Below, piece after piece: positions 37,985 through 46,556 of a stretch of 64,000 bases of DNA; within the stretch, counting starts at the first letter, position 1, and each line of letters begins with the position of its first letter. The stretch is from Muricauda sp. SCSIO 64092 (GTDB taxonomy: Bacteria > Bacteroidota > Bacteroidia > Flavobacteriales > Flavobacteriaceae), in contig NZ_CP095413.1 of the NCBI RefSeq assembly GCF_023016285.1, positions 3,286,001 to 3,350,000 of the forward strand, given 5' to 3'. The position numbers and the translations under genes are program-made. The notes under the pieces are model-generated. The model searched no databases and had not been told where the DNA came from. It was given only the letters and a program-made list of their open reading frames with translations.

Positions 37985-38788
37985 TTACCGTTGGGCCAGA
38001 CCAAGACTATGGTTTGTCCAAATCAGCTCTTTGCTTTCAAGGCTTTTCTTTTCCCAATTGGCGGCATCATCATAATATTCGGCCAATTCTTTGGTGTATC
38101 GGATTTTCCCTTCTATCCCATCCTCATCTTCGGGAAAAATGAACTCCTCCTGGATAGCGTACACACCGGCATCAAAAATTTTGGAAAGGCGTGCTACCTG
38201 ATAAAGGGAATCCTCCTTTTGGAAGAAATAAATACGACCGCCTTCCACACCACAACCCTCAGCCACGTAATCTACATAGAGCATGGCATCAATTTGCGAA
38301 AGTCCTTTATTGCCCTGGACGGTAAGATAAAATTGGGGGTTGTCCAATCGAACGGATTTTTCAGTGAATTTTCCATCACCTTTCAGTGTTCGGATCAGTA
38401 AATAGTCCTGCTGTGCGGACTTTGCCCTACCGAAGAGATGGGTGACCCCATGAACCGTTTTTTTCTCCAAAGCAATAAGACCACCAAGGATGTACCCTTC
38501 GGTTCCTTTGTAGTCCACCTTGTAGAAATGGGAATCGATTCCCTTGTAAGGCCAAGAGTTTTTGTGTTTTTCCAGGATGACCATATGGGTTCCAATTTCC
38601 AGTTTCCCAAGGATTTTGGATTCCACAGTGGGTGCTTCACGGAGCAGGACATCGTCCCCAAAAAGATAAACGACTTCGCCTTTTGTAAAATCACAGTCCT
38701 CATAGGAACAGTGCAATTTTTCTTGGGCATTGGTAAACAAACAGATGGCTAGTAAGGTAAGGATGGATAACATCTGTCTTGTTTTCAT
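37985..38788 (-). CDS. Secreted SH3-like domain protein
   Basis: 267 aa with signal peptide (MKTRQMLSILTLLAICLFTNA). An SH3b-like region at about 35-110 (VYLFGDDVLLREAPTVESKI, GTEGYILGGLIAL) is followed by a second domain of unknown type (YLTVQGNKGLSQIDAMLYVD, GCGVEGGRIYFF). Exported protein of unknown function. ATG 38788 gives the signal peptide its normal length. Confidence 0.78.
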   Translation of the reverse strand: MKTRQMLSILTLLAICLFTNAQEKLHCSYEDCDFTKGEVVYLFGDDVLLREAPTVESKILGKLEIGTHMVILEKHKNSWPYKGIDSHFYKVDYKGTEGYILGGLIALEKKTVHGVTHLFGRAKSAQQDYLLIRTLKGDGKFTEKSVRLDNPQFYLTVQGNKGLSQIDAMLYVDYVAEGCGVEGGRIYFFQKEDSLYQVARLSKIFDAGVYAIQEEFIFPEDEDGIEGKIRYTKELAEYYDDAANWEKKSLESKELIWTNHSLGLAQR

Positions 38789-38952
38789 TGAATTAAGATT
38801 TAAAATGAACGTTTTGGTATGTACGCCGGGAAGATGGCGCAATGTTGTCAATGACGATGAAATGCCACTTTTTATGGATGAATGACCTCAATTATAAAAA
38901 GCTTAACACTAAACTCAAGGCGAGTTTACCGTTTTAGGGTCGTTTACAAAGG

Positions 38953-38996
38953 AAAAAGCCCCGAGACTACCCATCGGTTTGGGAGTGCGGGGCTTT
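38953..38996 (-). terminator. Rho-independent terminator
   Basis: AAAGCCCCG and CGGGGCTTT arms, with a T tract on the minus strand, just beyond the stop of the 39015 gene. Confidence 0.75.
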
Positions 38997-39014
38997 CCAA
39001 TCAACAAAAAACCA

Positions 39015-39467
39015 TTACCCTCTTCTACTTTCCTTTCTTGATTTTTGTTTTTGTTGCGAATGCCTATACAGCTGCATTTTTTTCCATTGATCGTATTGCT
39101 CGTTCGATAGTATTTCCTTGAGCTGTTTTTGCTGTGCGATCATTCGGTCCAATTTGGCATTCTCCATGGCATAACGTTCTTCTGCAGTTGGTTTTTTTAA
39201 CTCGCCGGATTCTTTTTTGGCTTGCCGTTCCTCCATTTTTGTTTTGCGGTATTCCACTTCTGCCATATGGAATTTCATGACCTCTTGCTGTTGCTTTTCG
39301 GATAGATCTAGGGCCAAGGTCATTTTTTTGGTTTTTAAGGTGGCCAGTTGTTCTACGGTAAATTCTTTGTAGTATTTACCTTTGCCCCCAGAATGCCTTT
39401 GCTGCTGGGCACTTACAATTATTGTGGACGTTAAGGCAATGACCACAAACACTTTTGCATACTTCAT
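39015..39467 (-). CDS. Spy/CpxP-like periplasmic helical protein
   Basis: 150 aa: signal peptide (to about 21, SAQ), then an almost fully helical, highly charged body with EQLATLKTKKMTLALDLSEKQ and ILSNEQYDQWKKM. The LxxLTxxQ-like spacing of heavy-metal resistance/Spy-type sensors is suggested. Likely periplasmic chaperone- or sensor-like; role unknown. Confidence 0.8.
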   Translation of the reverse strand: MKYAKVFVVIALTSTIIVSAQQQRHSGGKGKYYKEFTVEQLATLKTKKMTLALDLSEKQQQEVMKFHMAEVEYRKTKMEERQAKKESGELKKPTAEERYAMENAKLDRMIAQQKQLKEILSNEQYDQWKKMQLYRHSQQKQKSRKESRRG

Positions 39468-39562
39468 GATATTAACTGTTTTTGATTTACACCTATGACC
39501 GTTACCAATCATAAAGGTTTAATGACAGTGAAGTAATTTATGAAGCTTTTAACAGGGGAACC

Positions 39563-39745
39563 TTAATTAAGGTCAACTTCCTCTTTCTTTTCCTCTTCAG
39601 GCTGATCTTGGGCTTCCAATTGTGCGGTTTGGGAAGCTAAAAAGGAATTCTGGAATTTTTGGTCCTGTTCAATATGGTAGTACACCACAGCGGCAACGAT
39701 AAAGCAACCCAGATAGATTAGACTTTTGACTTTATAGGCTTTCAT
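39563..39745 (-). CDS. Small single-TM membrane protein
   Basis: 60 aa: a basic start MKAYKVKS, one membrane helix (LIYLGCFIVAAVVYYHI, about 9-25) and an acidic tail ending EEEKKEEVDLN. Such small proteins are conserved in Flavobacteriia by my recollection. Function unknown. Confidence 0.7.
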   Translation of the reverse strand: MKAYKVKSLIYLGCFIVAAVVYYHIEQDQKFQNSFLASQTAQLEAQDQPEEEKKEEVDLN

Positions 39746-39850
39746 AAGTAGGATTTAGGGATTTTAAAGTTACGAAAACGATGGAATGCTTTTTTCAATA
39801 TGTTGTCAACGGATGATTTTTGTAGGTGAATACATCGTTACTGACGATAA

Positions 39851-39880
39851 AAGGGGCAAACTTTGCGTTTGCCCCTTAAA
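39851..39880 (-). terminator. Rho-independent terminator of the metalloprotease gene
   Basis: AAGGGGCAAAC and GTTTGCCCCTT arms; on the minus strand a T tract follows. 28 bp beyond the stop at 39908. Confidence 0.8.
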
Positions 39881-39907
39881 AAATGGATTGCTAGGTGCCC
39901 CTTTTTA

Positions 39908-42406
39908 CTAACTGGGGTCCAAAATCATATCAATACGTTCCAAGGCATCCTGAAGGTGATATCTGCTCATGGAATCCGAAATTCTTGAAAGACCATTTCT
40001 AATGTCCCGTTTCAGATTGTTCAATTCTGCACGTGCCACCGAACGGATATCCGATTGACTGGTATTTACGACCGTGGATTTTCGGTAACCTCCAAGTGCG
40101 GATAGCCTTTTCTGGTTTTCTGCCGTCATCAAATATTCAAGACGATCAATATGTGCCTTTTGTAGATTGCGCCTGTAGGTATCTATTTTTCTTCCGTTTC
40201 GTGTTTCGGACCATATCCCTCGGCGCATATCACGCATCATTTCCAAAAGCCCATAGGCCCCTTTTCCATTCATGGTTTCGTTTTCAATGATTCTTGCCAT
40301 TTTACCCAAGTGCATGATATTGTTCAATGTTCCGACCTGCAGCGCCCGAATGCGTTCTACCGAACCGGAATACTGCACCTTGTTGAAGATCTCTTGGTCA
40401 AGTAACCATTCCGGGGTTTCAAAAAGCTGGGTTTGGATAAATTCCATACACTTTTTTTGATGGTCCGTGGGGACATGGGTATAGACGGCACCTTCTTGAT
40501 CGGCGGTCTTGTAATATTCATAAACACCGCCAATATTGTTGGAAACGTGTCCCATATATCGTCTAAATTGGTTTACAACCTGACCGTACATCGTTTTTAG
40601 ATCTTCATAGTCCTTACCGTCTTCCGTGGTCCATTCCATAAGACTGGGAATTATACGCTTAAGATTGGCAATACCATAGGTACTGGCTTTCACCGCATCG
40701 TCCCCCAAATCTTCCGTTTGGGAACTTGGATCATGGACATCCCCTACTTGTTGATGGCCAAAACGATACATGGGATCATCCGCATATTCTAAAATCCACT
40801 CATTTAAAATGGGTTTTTCCTCCTCTGCCGATTTCCCCAAAATGGGACGGTATCCCCAGTTGATTGAGTGCTTGTCATAAGGACCAATATCGGGCATTAA
40901 GGCCACCCCATCATCACCGGGCTGTGCTACATAGTTAAAGCGGGCATAGTCCATGATGGAAGGTGCGGTCCCATATTTTTTGGTAAAGGTGGCCGAACGC
41001 AGCGAATCCACGGGATAGGCTACGCTGCTACCCATATTATGTGGCAACCCTATGGTATGGCCTACTTCATGGGCGGAAACAAAGCGGATCAAGCGTCCCA
41101 TGATTTCATCCCTGAACTCCATGCTTCGGGCCTCGGGATTTATAGCTGCCGTTTGTACAAAGAACCAATTGCGAAGTAGCGACATTACATTGTGGTACCA
41201 ATTGATATCGGATTCCAAAATTTCACCGCTCCTCGGGTCACTGACATGGGGCCCGTTCGCATTTGGAATTGGCGATGCCAAGTAGCGGACCACGGAATAC
41301 CGAACATCCTCGGGGGACCATTCGGAATCTTCTTCCGGTGTTGGGGGGTCTTTGGCAATGATGGCATTTTTAAATCCTGCGGCTTCAAAAGCTACCTGCC
41401 AATCTTCAATGCCCTGTTTAATGTAAGGCCTCCATTTCTCGGGAGTGGCCCGATCAATATAATAGACAATCTGTTTTTTGGGTTCCACCAATTCCCCGGC
41501 TTTAAATTTCTCCACATCTTCATCTTTTACTTCCAGTCGCCAGCGATCTAAATAACGTACCGTCTTGCTCTTTTGGACATCGAGGCCATAATCTACCTGT
41601 CCCCTGGCAAACCAACCTACGCGCTCATCAAAATAGCGACGTTGCATAGGTTCTTCGGGCAACAAGATCATGGAATTATTGATTTCAACTGAAATTGAAC
41701 CCATGCTTTGATTGCTTGGAGGTTCCTTAGCAGCATAGGTTTTTACATGACGTGCCTCAATATTCAAGGGGTAACTTTTTATGGACTCAATATAACTGCG
41801 GTCCCCGTCCATGCGACTCACTTTGTATCTTTTCCTAAACCTATCTGGCATACCCAAAGGATTCACATCTTTGGTGAATAAGGGATCTATTTCGATTACC
41901 GTGGCCGGATTCAAGGAATCCTTTTTGTTGAATGCTTTAATATCGAAGGCAAAAAGCACGGGTTCAAAATTGGAATTCACAACGGCCTCATGAATGGGAA
42001 GGGAATCCGCCGCATAATTTCCATAAGAGACCACGCGCAACAACACCTTTTTTGGTTTCTTCTCCCAGCGCAAGACCTGAGTATTGATCTTTCCCCCTCC
42101 AAAACCGATTCCCGTAGCGGTTTTGGAGATTCGGCTCACCATCAACATTTCCCTTTGAAATAGGGAATCCGGAATTTCGTAGTAGTGTTTGTCCTCTACC
42201 TGATGTACCTTAAAAAGGCCGTCATCGGTTTTGGCATCTTTGGTAATTACTTTTTCATAGGGCTTAATGGCTCCTTTTTTAGGTTTTTCCGGGGCCTTTG
42301 TTTCGGTTTTTTTCTTCTTTTTTTTGAAAAGTTGGGCTTCGGAAGTTTGAAATGAGCCCATAAAAAGGAAAAGGATTACGATCCTCACCAACAATTTTTG
42401 CGTCAT
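39908..42406 (-). CDS. Zinc-dependent metalloprotease (DUF5117/DUF5118 family)
   Basis: 832-aa exported protease. Signal peptide (about 1-25, SEAQ), a lysine-rich stretch, then the DUF5118 and DUF5117 domains typical of this family and a catalytic region with H446, E447, H450 in HEVGHTIGLPHNMGSS (metzincin-like HExxHxxGxxH). The C-terminal half (DUF4953-like) is helical. Secreted or outer-membrane-facing peptidase of Bacteroidetes; substrate unknown. ATG 42406 preferred. Confidence 0.92.
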   Translation of the reverse strand: MTQKLLVRIVILFLFMGSFQTSEAQLFKKKKKKTETKAPEKPKKGAIKPYEKVITKDAKTDDGLFKVHQVEDKHYYEIPDSLFQREMLMVSRISKTATGIGFGGGKINTQVLRWEKKPKKVLLRVVSYGNYAADSLPIHEAVVNSNFEPVLFAFDIKAFNKKDSLNPATVIEIDPLFTKDVNPLGMPDRFRKRYKVSRMDGDRSYIESIKSYPLNIEARHVKTYAAKEPPSNQSMGSISVEINNSMILLPEEPMQRRYFDERVGWFARGQVDYGLDVQKSKTVRYLDRWRLEVKDEDVEKFKAGELVEPKKQIVYYIDRATPEKWRPYIKQGIEDWQVAFEAAGFKNAIIAKDPPTPEEDSEWSPEDVRYSVVRYLASPIPNANGPHVSDPRSGEILESDINWYHNVMSLLRNWFFVQTAAINPEARSMEFRDEIMGRLIRFVSAHEVGHTIGLPHNMGSSVAYPVDSLRSATFTKKYGTAPSIMDYARFNYVAQPGDDGVALMPDIGPYDKHSINWGYRPILGKSAEEEKPILNEWILEYADDPMYRFGHQQVGDVHDPSSQTEDLGDDAVKASTYGIANLKRIIPSLMEWTTEDGKDYEDLKTMYGQVVNQFRRYMGHVSNNIGGVYEYYKTADQEGAVYTHVPTDHQKKCMEFIQTQLFETPEWLLDQEIFNKVQYSGSVERIRALQVGTLNNIMHLGKMARIIENETMNGKGAYGLLEMMRDMRRGIWSETRNGRKIDTYRRNLQKAHIDRLEYLMTAENQKRLSALGGYRKSTVVNTSQSDIRSVARAELNNLKRDIRNGLSRISDSMSRYHLQDALERIDMILDPS

Positions 42407-42673
42407 TTTGATTAATTTGAATATGGTGTATTCGTTCAAAGAACCAAAAAATTACCTAAGAAAAGTGTTAAAATCATATTAACTAATTTTTTTTTGCCGG
42501 TCGATATTAACCTTTGGGAATCCTGCATTTTATTGATGGTTTGGCTCAAAACGCCCACTATACTTGTGCTAAGAGCGTATTGAAGTTTTGTTAAAATGAA
42601 GTGATCGACTGTAACAAATGGAAATTTGAGCAGTCTTATAAGCATTAACATCAATCATCAAATCAATCGAAAA

Positions 42674-43411
42674 ATGAACAAGTTATTATTAATTTATGGG
42701 TGTCTATTAATGAGCAGTAGCCCCATAGCAGAAGAACAAAAAAGTGCGGTTCCTGTCTTTCAGGCCAGTCAAGAAACCAACCGTAGCTTTGAGAACAATT
42801 TTGCGGCCCTTACTGTTGAGGCCGATGTAGTTGAGGAAGCTTCCCCTTACGTATGGACTTACGAGGAAAGCAAGACTTATGAGTTGAATTTGGACGATAT
42901 TGATTTCATTGAAGAGGAGTCCGAGGTAGATTTAGGTTTTGAAACCGAAGATTACCTTCCTGAAGGATTTGATCCCTATGAAAGCTTTTTCGATTTGAAT
43001 TCCGTCATATATATCAAAGATAACACCGAAGTTGACCTTGGTTTTGAAACCTGGGACTATTTGCCGGAAGGATTCGATCCCTACACTTCCACTTTTGATA
43101 TCAACTCCGTTAACTATATGGAGGAGGAAACAGTGGAACTGGGTTTTGATACCGAAGATTATCTTCCAGAAGGCTTTAATCCCTACGAAGTATACTTTGA
43201 TATAGACACTGTGCATTACGTGGATATGGAAAAGGTGGAATGGGAACTTGGTTTGGATACCAAAGAATATCTGCCGGTAGACTTTGATTCCTTTCCAAAT
43301 ACGGTTGCCCTAAGTGCCATCAACTACATTGAGGAAGAAGAAATTGATCTGGGTTTTGATACGGCCACGTATCTCCCAAAAGACTTTGATCCCTATACAG
43401 GGTCAAACTAG
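42674..43411 (+). CDS. Secreted protein with five LGFxTxxYLPxxFDPY repeats
   Basis: 245 aa, not recognised. A probable signal peptide (MNKLLLIYGCLLMSSSPIA) precedes an acidic linker and five repeats starting at residues 87, 122, 156, 192 and 226 (period 34-36). Each has LG[FL][ED]Tx[DE]YLPxxFDPY, then about ten residues, then a [NS]-[SA]-[VI]xY-[IM]-EE strand. Only repeat 4 is degenerate (LGLDT, FDSF). The protein ends six residues after the last PY. A shorter paralogue lies downstream. High acidity and the lack of cysteine in the repeats fit an extracellular or periplasmic filament or solenoid, which is inference. Confidence 0.8.
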   Translation: MNKLLLIYGCLLMSSSPIAEEQKSAVPVFQASQETNRSFENNFAALTVEADVVEEASPYVWTYEESKTYELNLDDIDFIEEESEVDLGFETEDYLPEGFDPYESFFDLNSVIYIKDNTEVDLGFETWDYLPEGFDPYTSTFDINSVNYMEEETVELGFDTEDYLPEGFNPYEVYFDIDTVHYVDMEKVEWELGLDTKEYLPVDFDSFPNTVALSAINYIEEEEIDLGFDTATYLPKDFDPYTGSN

Positions 43412-43455
43412 GTAGGATGTTTTCATTTTATCAAATTTTTGAGTTAGTTAGTCAA

Positions 43456-43483
43456 GGATCCCGGCGAATCGCCGGGATTTTTG
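43456..43483 (+). terminator. Rho-independent terminator
   Basis: ATCCCGGCG and CGCCGGGAT arms followed by TTTTTG. Ends transcription of the five-repeat gene. Confidence 0.85.
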
Positions 43484-43720
43484 TTTGTTTCCATGGTAAC
43501 GGGGTCCAATACGGGGAATTAACAAAAAAATAACGAAAAAATCGACGAAATGTAGTTGTTAAAAAATGGGGCCAAATGTTGCCAACTTGGCAAAAAAGGA
43601 ATGCTAATGATGCCACCTCCATAAAGGGGCAATCCTTTTGTTGACAATACTTTTCCTACAGTATTTTTTGGGCCTGTTAACGAAACTGAAAAGCATACTA
43701 AAGTTGAATTTTAAGCGTAT

Positions 43721-43728
43721 TACCTTTG
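43721..43728 (+). promoter_or_regulatory. Candidate -7 element of the two-repeat gene
   Basis: TACCTTTG fits TAnnTTTG, 34 bp before ATG 43755. Confidence 0.4.
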
Positions 43729-43754
43729 TCAACCATTACTAAAAAATGACGGTT

Positions 43755-44054
43755 ATGAAGTATCAAAAATATCTTGTTTTAACATTTGTGGCAGCGTTGT
43801 TCTTGCCCATGTTAAGTGCAAAATCGGCTGAAATGACAAAAGGGGAATTCAATATAGATTCCGTGGATTATATTGAATTGGATCAACAAACGGAACTTGG
43901 TTTCGAAACCTCGGACTATTTGCCTGAAGGTTTTGATCCCTACCAAGAAGACGTTTCCATAAAGAGTTTGAATTTTATTGAGGAAGATGCCATAGACTTG
44001 GGTTTTGAAACCAAGGATTATCTTCCAGAGGATTTTAATCCATACAAAGAGTAG
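43755..44054 (+). CDS. Secreted protein with two LGFxTxxYLPxxFDPY repeats
   Basis: 99-aa paralogue of the upstream gene. Signal peptide (MKYQKYLVLTFVAALFLPML, cleavage near SAKSA) then two repeats at residues 48 and 82, each LGFETxDYLPExFxPY, separated by SIKSLNFIEEDAID. Ends KE right after the second PY, as the larger protein does. ATG 43746 would add three residues. Function unknown; the short linkers NIDSVDYIE and KSLNFIEE match those of the larger paralogue. Confidence 0.8.
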   Translation: MKYQKYLVLTFVAALFLPMLSAKSAEMTKGEFNIDSVDYIELDQQTELGFETSDYLPEGFDPYQEDVSIKSLNFIEEDAIDLGFETKDYLPEDFNPYKE

Positions 44055-44086
44055 ATTTCAATAGAGTGTATTAGAGTTAGTTAGTG

Positions 44087-44120
44087 AAAAAGCCCCGACC
44101 GTGCGGTCGGGGCTTTTTTT
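44087..44120 (+). terminator. Rho-independent terminator
   Basis: AAAAGCCCCGACC and GGTCGGGGCTTTT arms with GTGC loop and a long T tract. Preceded by GAGTTAGTTAGT, which also precedes the terminator of the five-repeat gene. Confidence 0.9.
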
Positions 44121-44283
44121 ATGCCCATTTTTCCAAAATCGTTGGTACTTGCTAAAAGGCAGACCTCAGTTTTGTTCGGTTTGATCAACTAATTTGTCCG
44201 GTTATACCACAATTAATTGTTTAAGAGCACGCCCTTTCTGAATTTTGGGACAATCCAGCTTTACGCCAAATCAAACATTTGTT

Positions 44284-45030
44284 ATGAAGACTTTTAAATC
44301 CGTGTTCTCCTTACTACTGATGGTGTGTTTGACCCTCCCCATGCTCATGGCGCAAAATGAGGTCAGCCAACGTGAAGTTATTGCCCTATTGGAGTTAAAG
44401 GCGAAAACCAAGGGTCATTTATGGACCAACGAATGGGATCAGAGTAAGCCGATTTCCACCTGGCACGGGGTTACGGTCAGAAATGGCAAGGTAGTGGGCC
44501 TACATCTATCGAACAACAATTTACAGGGTAGGATTCCTATTACCATTGGCAATCTAAGACATTTGGAAGTCCTGGATTTGTCCAACAACACCATTGGGGG
44601 AAAAGTTCCGGGATTGTTCAGAAAATTGAAAAACCTGAGAACCATCAATCTTTCGGATAATGCCTTGGCCGGAAACATCCCCAATACCATTGGTAAGCTA
44701 ACGCGTCTTGAAGAACTCAATTTGAACAATAATACGTTTATGGGCGAATTGCCCCAGGGAATCAATGAACTCTCCCAATTAAGGACTTTGGCAGTGGCCA
44801 ACAACAATTTGGAAGGGGCAATCCCCCTTGGTATGGAGCAATTGAAAAAGCTGAAACGGCTTTACCTGGCCCATAATGGATTTACCAATTTTGATGCACT
44901 GCGAAAGCTTTCCCAACAACAATTGGTCATGACCGATTTTGTGGTGAGGAAAGGAGTTGCCATACCCATCGACTTTAAGACATCGCCGGAAGGTTTGTCC
45001 AAATTGGAATTTGAGGAACTACAGGAGTAG
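44284..45030 (+). CDS. Secreted leucine-rich repeat protein (plant-type LRR)
   Basis: 248 aa: signal peptide (about 1-23, PMLMAQ), an N-cap with W (LWTNEWDQSKPISTWHGVTV) resembling the plant LRRNT pattern, then about five repeats of the LxxLxLxxNxLxGxIPxxIGxL type. C-terminal ~45 residues are non-repeat. Plant-subfamily LRRs are widespread in secreted Flavobacteriia proteins and mediate protein or glycan binding. Third secreted repeat protein in a row on this strand. Confidence 0.9.
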   Translation: MKTFKSVFSLLLMVCLTLPMLMAQNEVSQREVIALLELKAKTKGHLWTNEWDQSKPISTWHGVTVRNGKVVGLHLSNNNLQGRIPITIGNLRHLEVLDLSNNTIGGKVPGLFRKLKNLRTINLSDNALAGNIPNTIGKLTRLEELNLNNNTFMGELPQGINELSQLRTLAVANNNLEGAIPLGMEQLKKLKRLYLAHNGFTNFDALRKLSQQQLVMTDFVVRKGVAIPIDFKTSPEGLSKLEFEELQE

Positions 45031-45054
45031 TATTTGGACAGCAGCACAATATAT

Positions 45055-45077
45055 AGCCCAGTTTTGGGCTTTTTTTG
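45055..45077 (+). terminator. Rho-independent terminator of the LRR gene
   Basis: AGCCCA and TGGGCT arms around GTTT, followed by a T tract. It sits 24 bp after the LRR stop and directly before the convergent transporter stop. Confidence 0.8.
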
Positions 45078-45078
45078 T

Positions 45079-46509
45079 TTAGAAAAGTAGGGGGACCACA
45101 AATTGAAAGACCAGAATTAAAAGGCCGACGGATATTAAGTTTAGGACGATGCCAACCCGGGCCATTTGGGGCACTTTTACATAACCACTGGCAAAAACAA
45201 TGGCATTGGGCGGCGTGGCCATAGGCAACATAAAAGCACAACTACTGGCCATGGTCACGGGAATCAAGAGATAAAGGATGGGAAGGCCAAGGCCAATGGC
45301 AATACCGGCCACTACCGGAGCTAAAACCGCAACCAGGGCGACATTGCTCATGAGTTCCGTCATGAACAACATTAATAAGATGAGCAGTGAAGCGGTAAAG
45401 AGGATACTGATTTCGCTTTGGGCAATCGCATTGGCCACCAAATCCACAATACCACTGACGGACATACCCTTTGCCAATGCCAGTCCTCCCCCAAAAAGAA
45501 TCAATATTCCCCAGGCCAATTTGGAAGTGTCTTGCCACCGAATAATGAACTCCCCTTTTTTGGCATTGTAGGGAACCGCAAAAAGGGCAATGGCCGCAAA
45601 TATGCTTATCATGGTATCCGACAATCCCAATGTTGGGAAAACCGAATTGATAAGTGTTCGGAAAATCCATAGAAAAACGGTTATGCCAAAAATGACCAAA
45701 ACCATTTTTTCCTTACCGGAGGTAGGCCCTAATTTTTTTAATTCCTCATGAATGACCTCTTTGGAAGCATTGAACTGTAGATCTCGGTTGGGGAACATCC
45801 ACCGGACCAGGACCAAATAGGTAATACTGATCAATAAGGCAGCGAAAGGAAGGCCCAGGGTCATCCATTTTAAAAAGGAAATCTGGATGTTATATTCATT
45901 TTCCAATAACCCGATCATTACCGAATTGGGGGGCGTGCCGATAACGGTAGCGATCCCTCCCGCATTGGCGGAGAAGGCAATGCCCAGCATGACACTGAGC
46001 GCAAAATTTTGATCGTTTTTGGTGAAGCCATCCTCATCATTGATCAACAGGCCAATGACCGAAAGGGCAATGGGCAACATAACCACGGTACTGGCCGTAT
46101 TGCTGATCCACATACTTAATGCGGCCGTGGCGATCATAAATCCGAGTACCACTTTGTTTGGGGTGGTTCCCGTTAACCGGATAATATTCAAGGCAATGCG
46201 TTTGTGCAGATTCACCTTCTCCAATGCCAAAGCCATAACAAAGCCCCCGAAGAATAAAAAAACAATGGGGCTACCGTAGTTTGCCCCAACCTCTGCGATA
46301 GGCAAAATTTTGAGCAAAGGGAATAGGAGCAGCGGCAATAAAGCGGTAACGGAAATGGAGACCGCTTCGGTAATCCACCAAAAGAGCATCCAAACGGCTA
46401 CGGCAATGACCAAATCCCCTTTTTTGGATACCAGTTCAAAAGGGAGACCAAGAAATACAAGAAAAACCAGGGGCCCCAGGATCAGGCCCATTTTTTTGCT
46501 GAGTTCCAT
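45079..46509 (-). CDS. DASS/SLC13 family sodium-coupled anion transporter
   Basis: 476 aa, about 11-12 membrane segments. The family pattern is visible in ITEAVSISVTALLPLLLFP, SNTASTVVMLPIALSVIGLL and SNVALVAVLAPVVAGIA (the SNT motifs bind sodium and substrate), with MASSCAFMLPMATPPNAIVF near the end. Imports dicarboxylates, citrate or sulfate; substrate not assigned. Confidence 0.93.
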   Translation of the reverse strand: MELSKKMGLILGPLVFLVFLGLPFELVSKKGDLVIAVAVWMLFWWITEAVSISVTALLPLLLFPLLKILPIAEVGANYGSPIVFLFFGGFVMALALEKVNLHKRIALNIIRLTGTTPNKVVLGFMIATAALSMWISNTASTVVMLPIALSVIGLLINDEDGFTKNDQNFALSVMLGIAFSANAGGIATVIGTPPNSVMIGLLENEYNIQISFLKWMTLGLPFAALLISITYLVLVRWMFPNRDLQFNASKEVIHEELKKLGPTSGKEKMVLVIFGITVFLWIFRTLINSVFPTLGLSDTMISIFAAIALFAVPYNAKKGEFIIRWQDTSKLAWGILILFGGGLALAKGMSVSGIVDLVANAIAQSEISILFTASLLILLMLFMTELMSNVALVAVLAPVVAGIAIGLGLPILYLLIPVTMASSCAFMLPMATPPNAIVFASGYVKVPQMARVGIVLNLISVGLLILVFQFVVPLLF

Positions 46510-46556
46510 TGGGACCCTAAGCTAAAGGATTTCTATCAATGCCGAAAGAAAAGTAC

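Larger units (their letters stand above)
43412..43745 (+). other. Intergenic region between the two YLP-repeat genes
   Basis: 334 bp holding the first gene's terminator (43456-43483), a palindrome TTGCCAACTTGGCAA at 43579-43593 and the candidate -7 element of the second gene (43721). No gene seen. Confidence 0.7.

Noticed and set aside
43441..44120. CRISPR-like impression from the repeated gene segments
   Set aside because: The repeats are protein-coding, about 105 bp with no unique spacers of constant length; no cas genes in the window.
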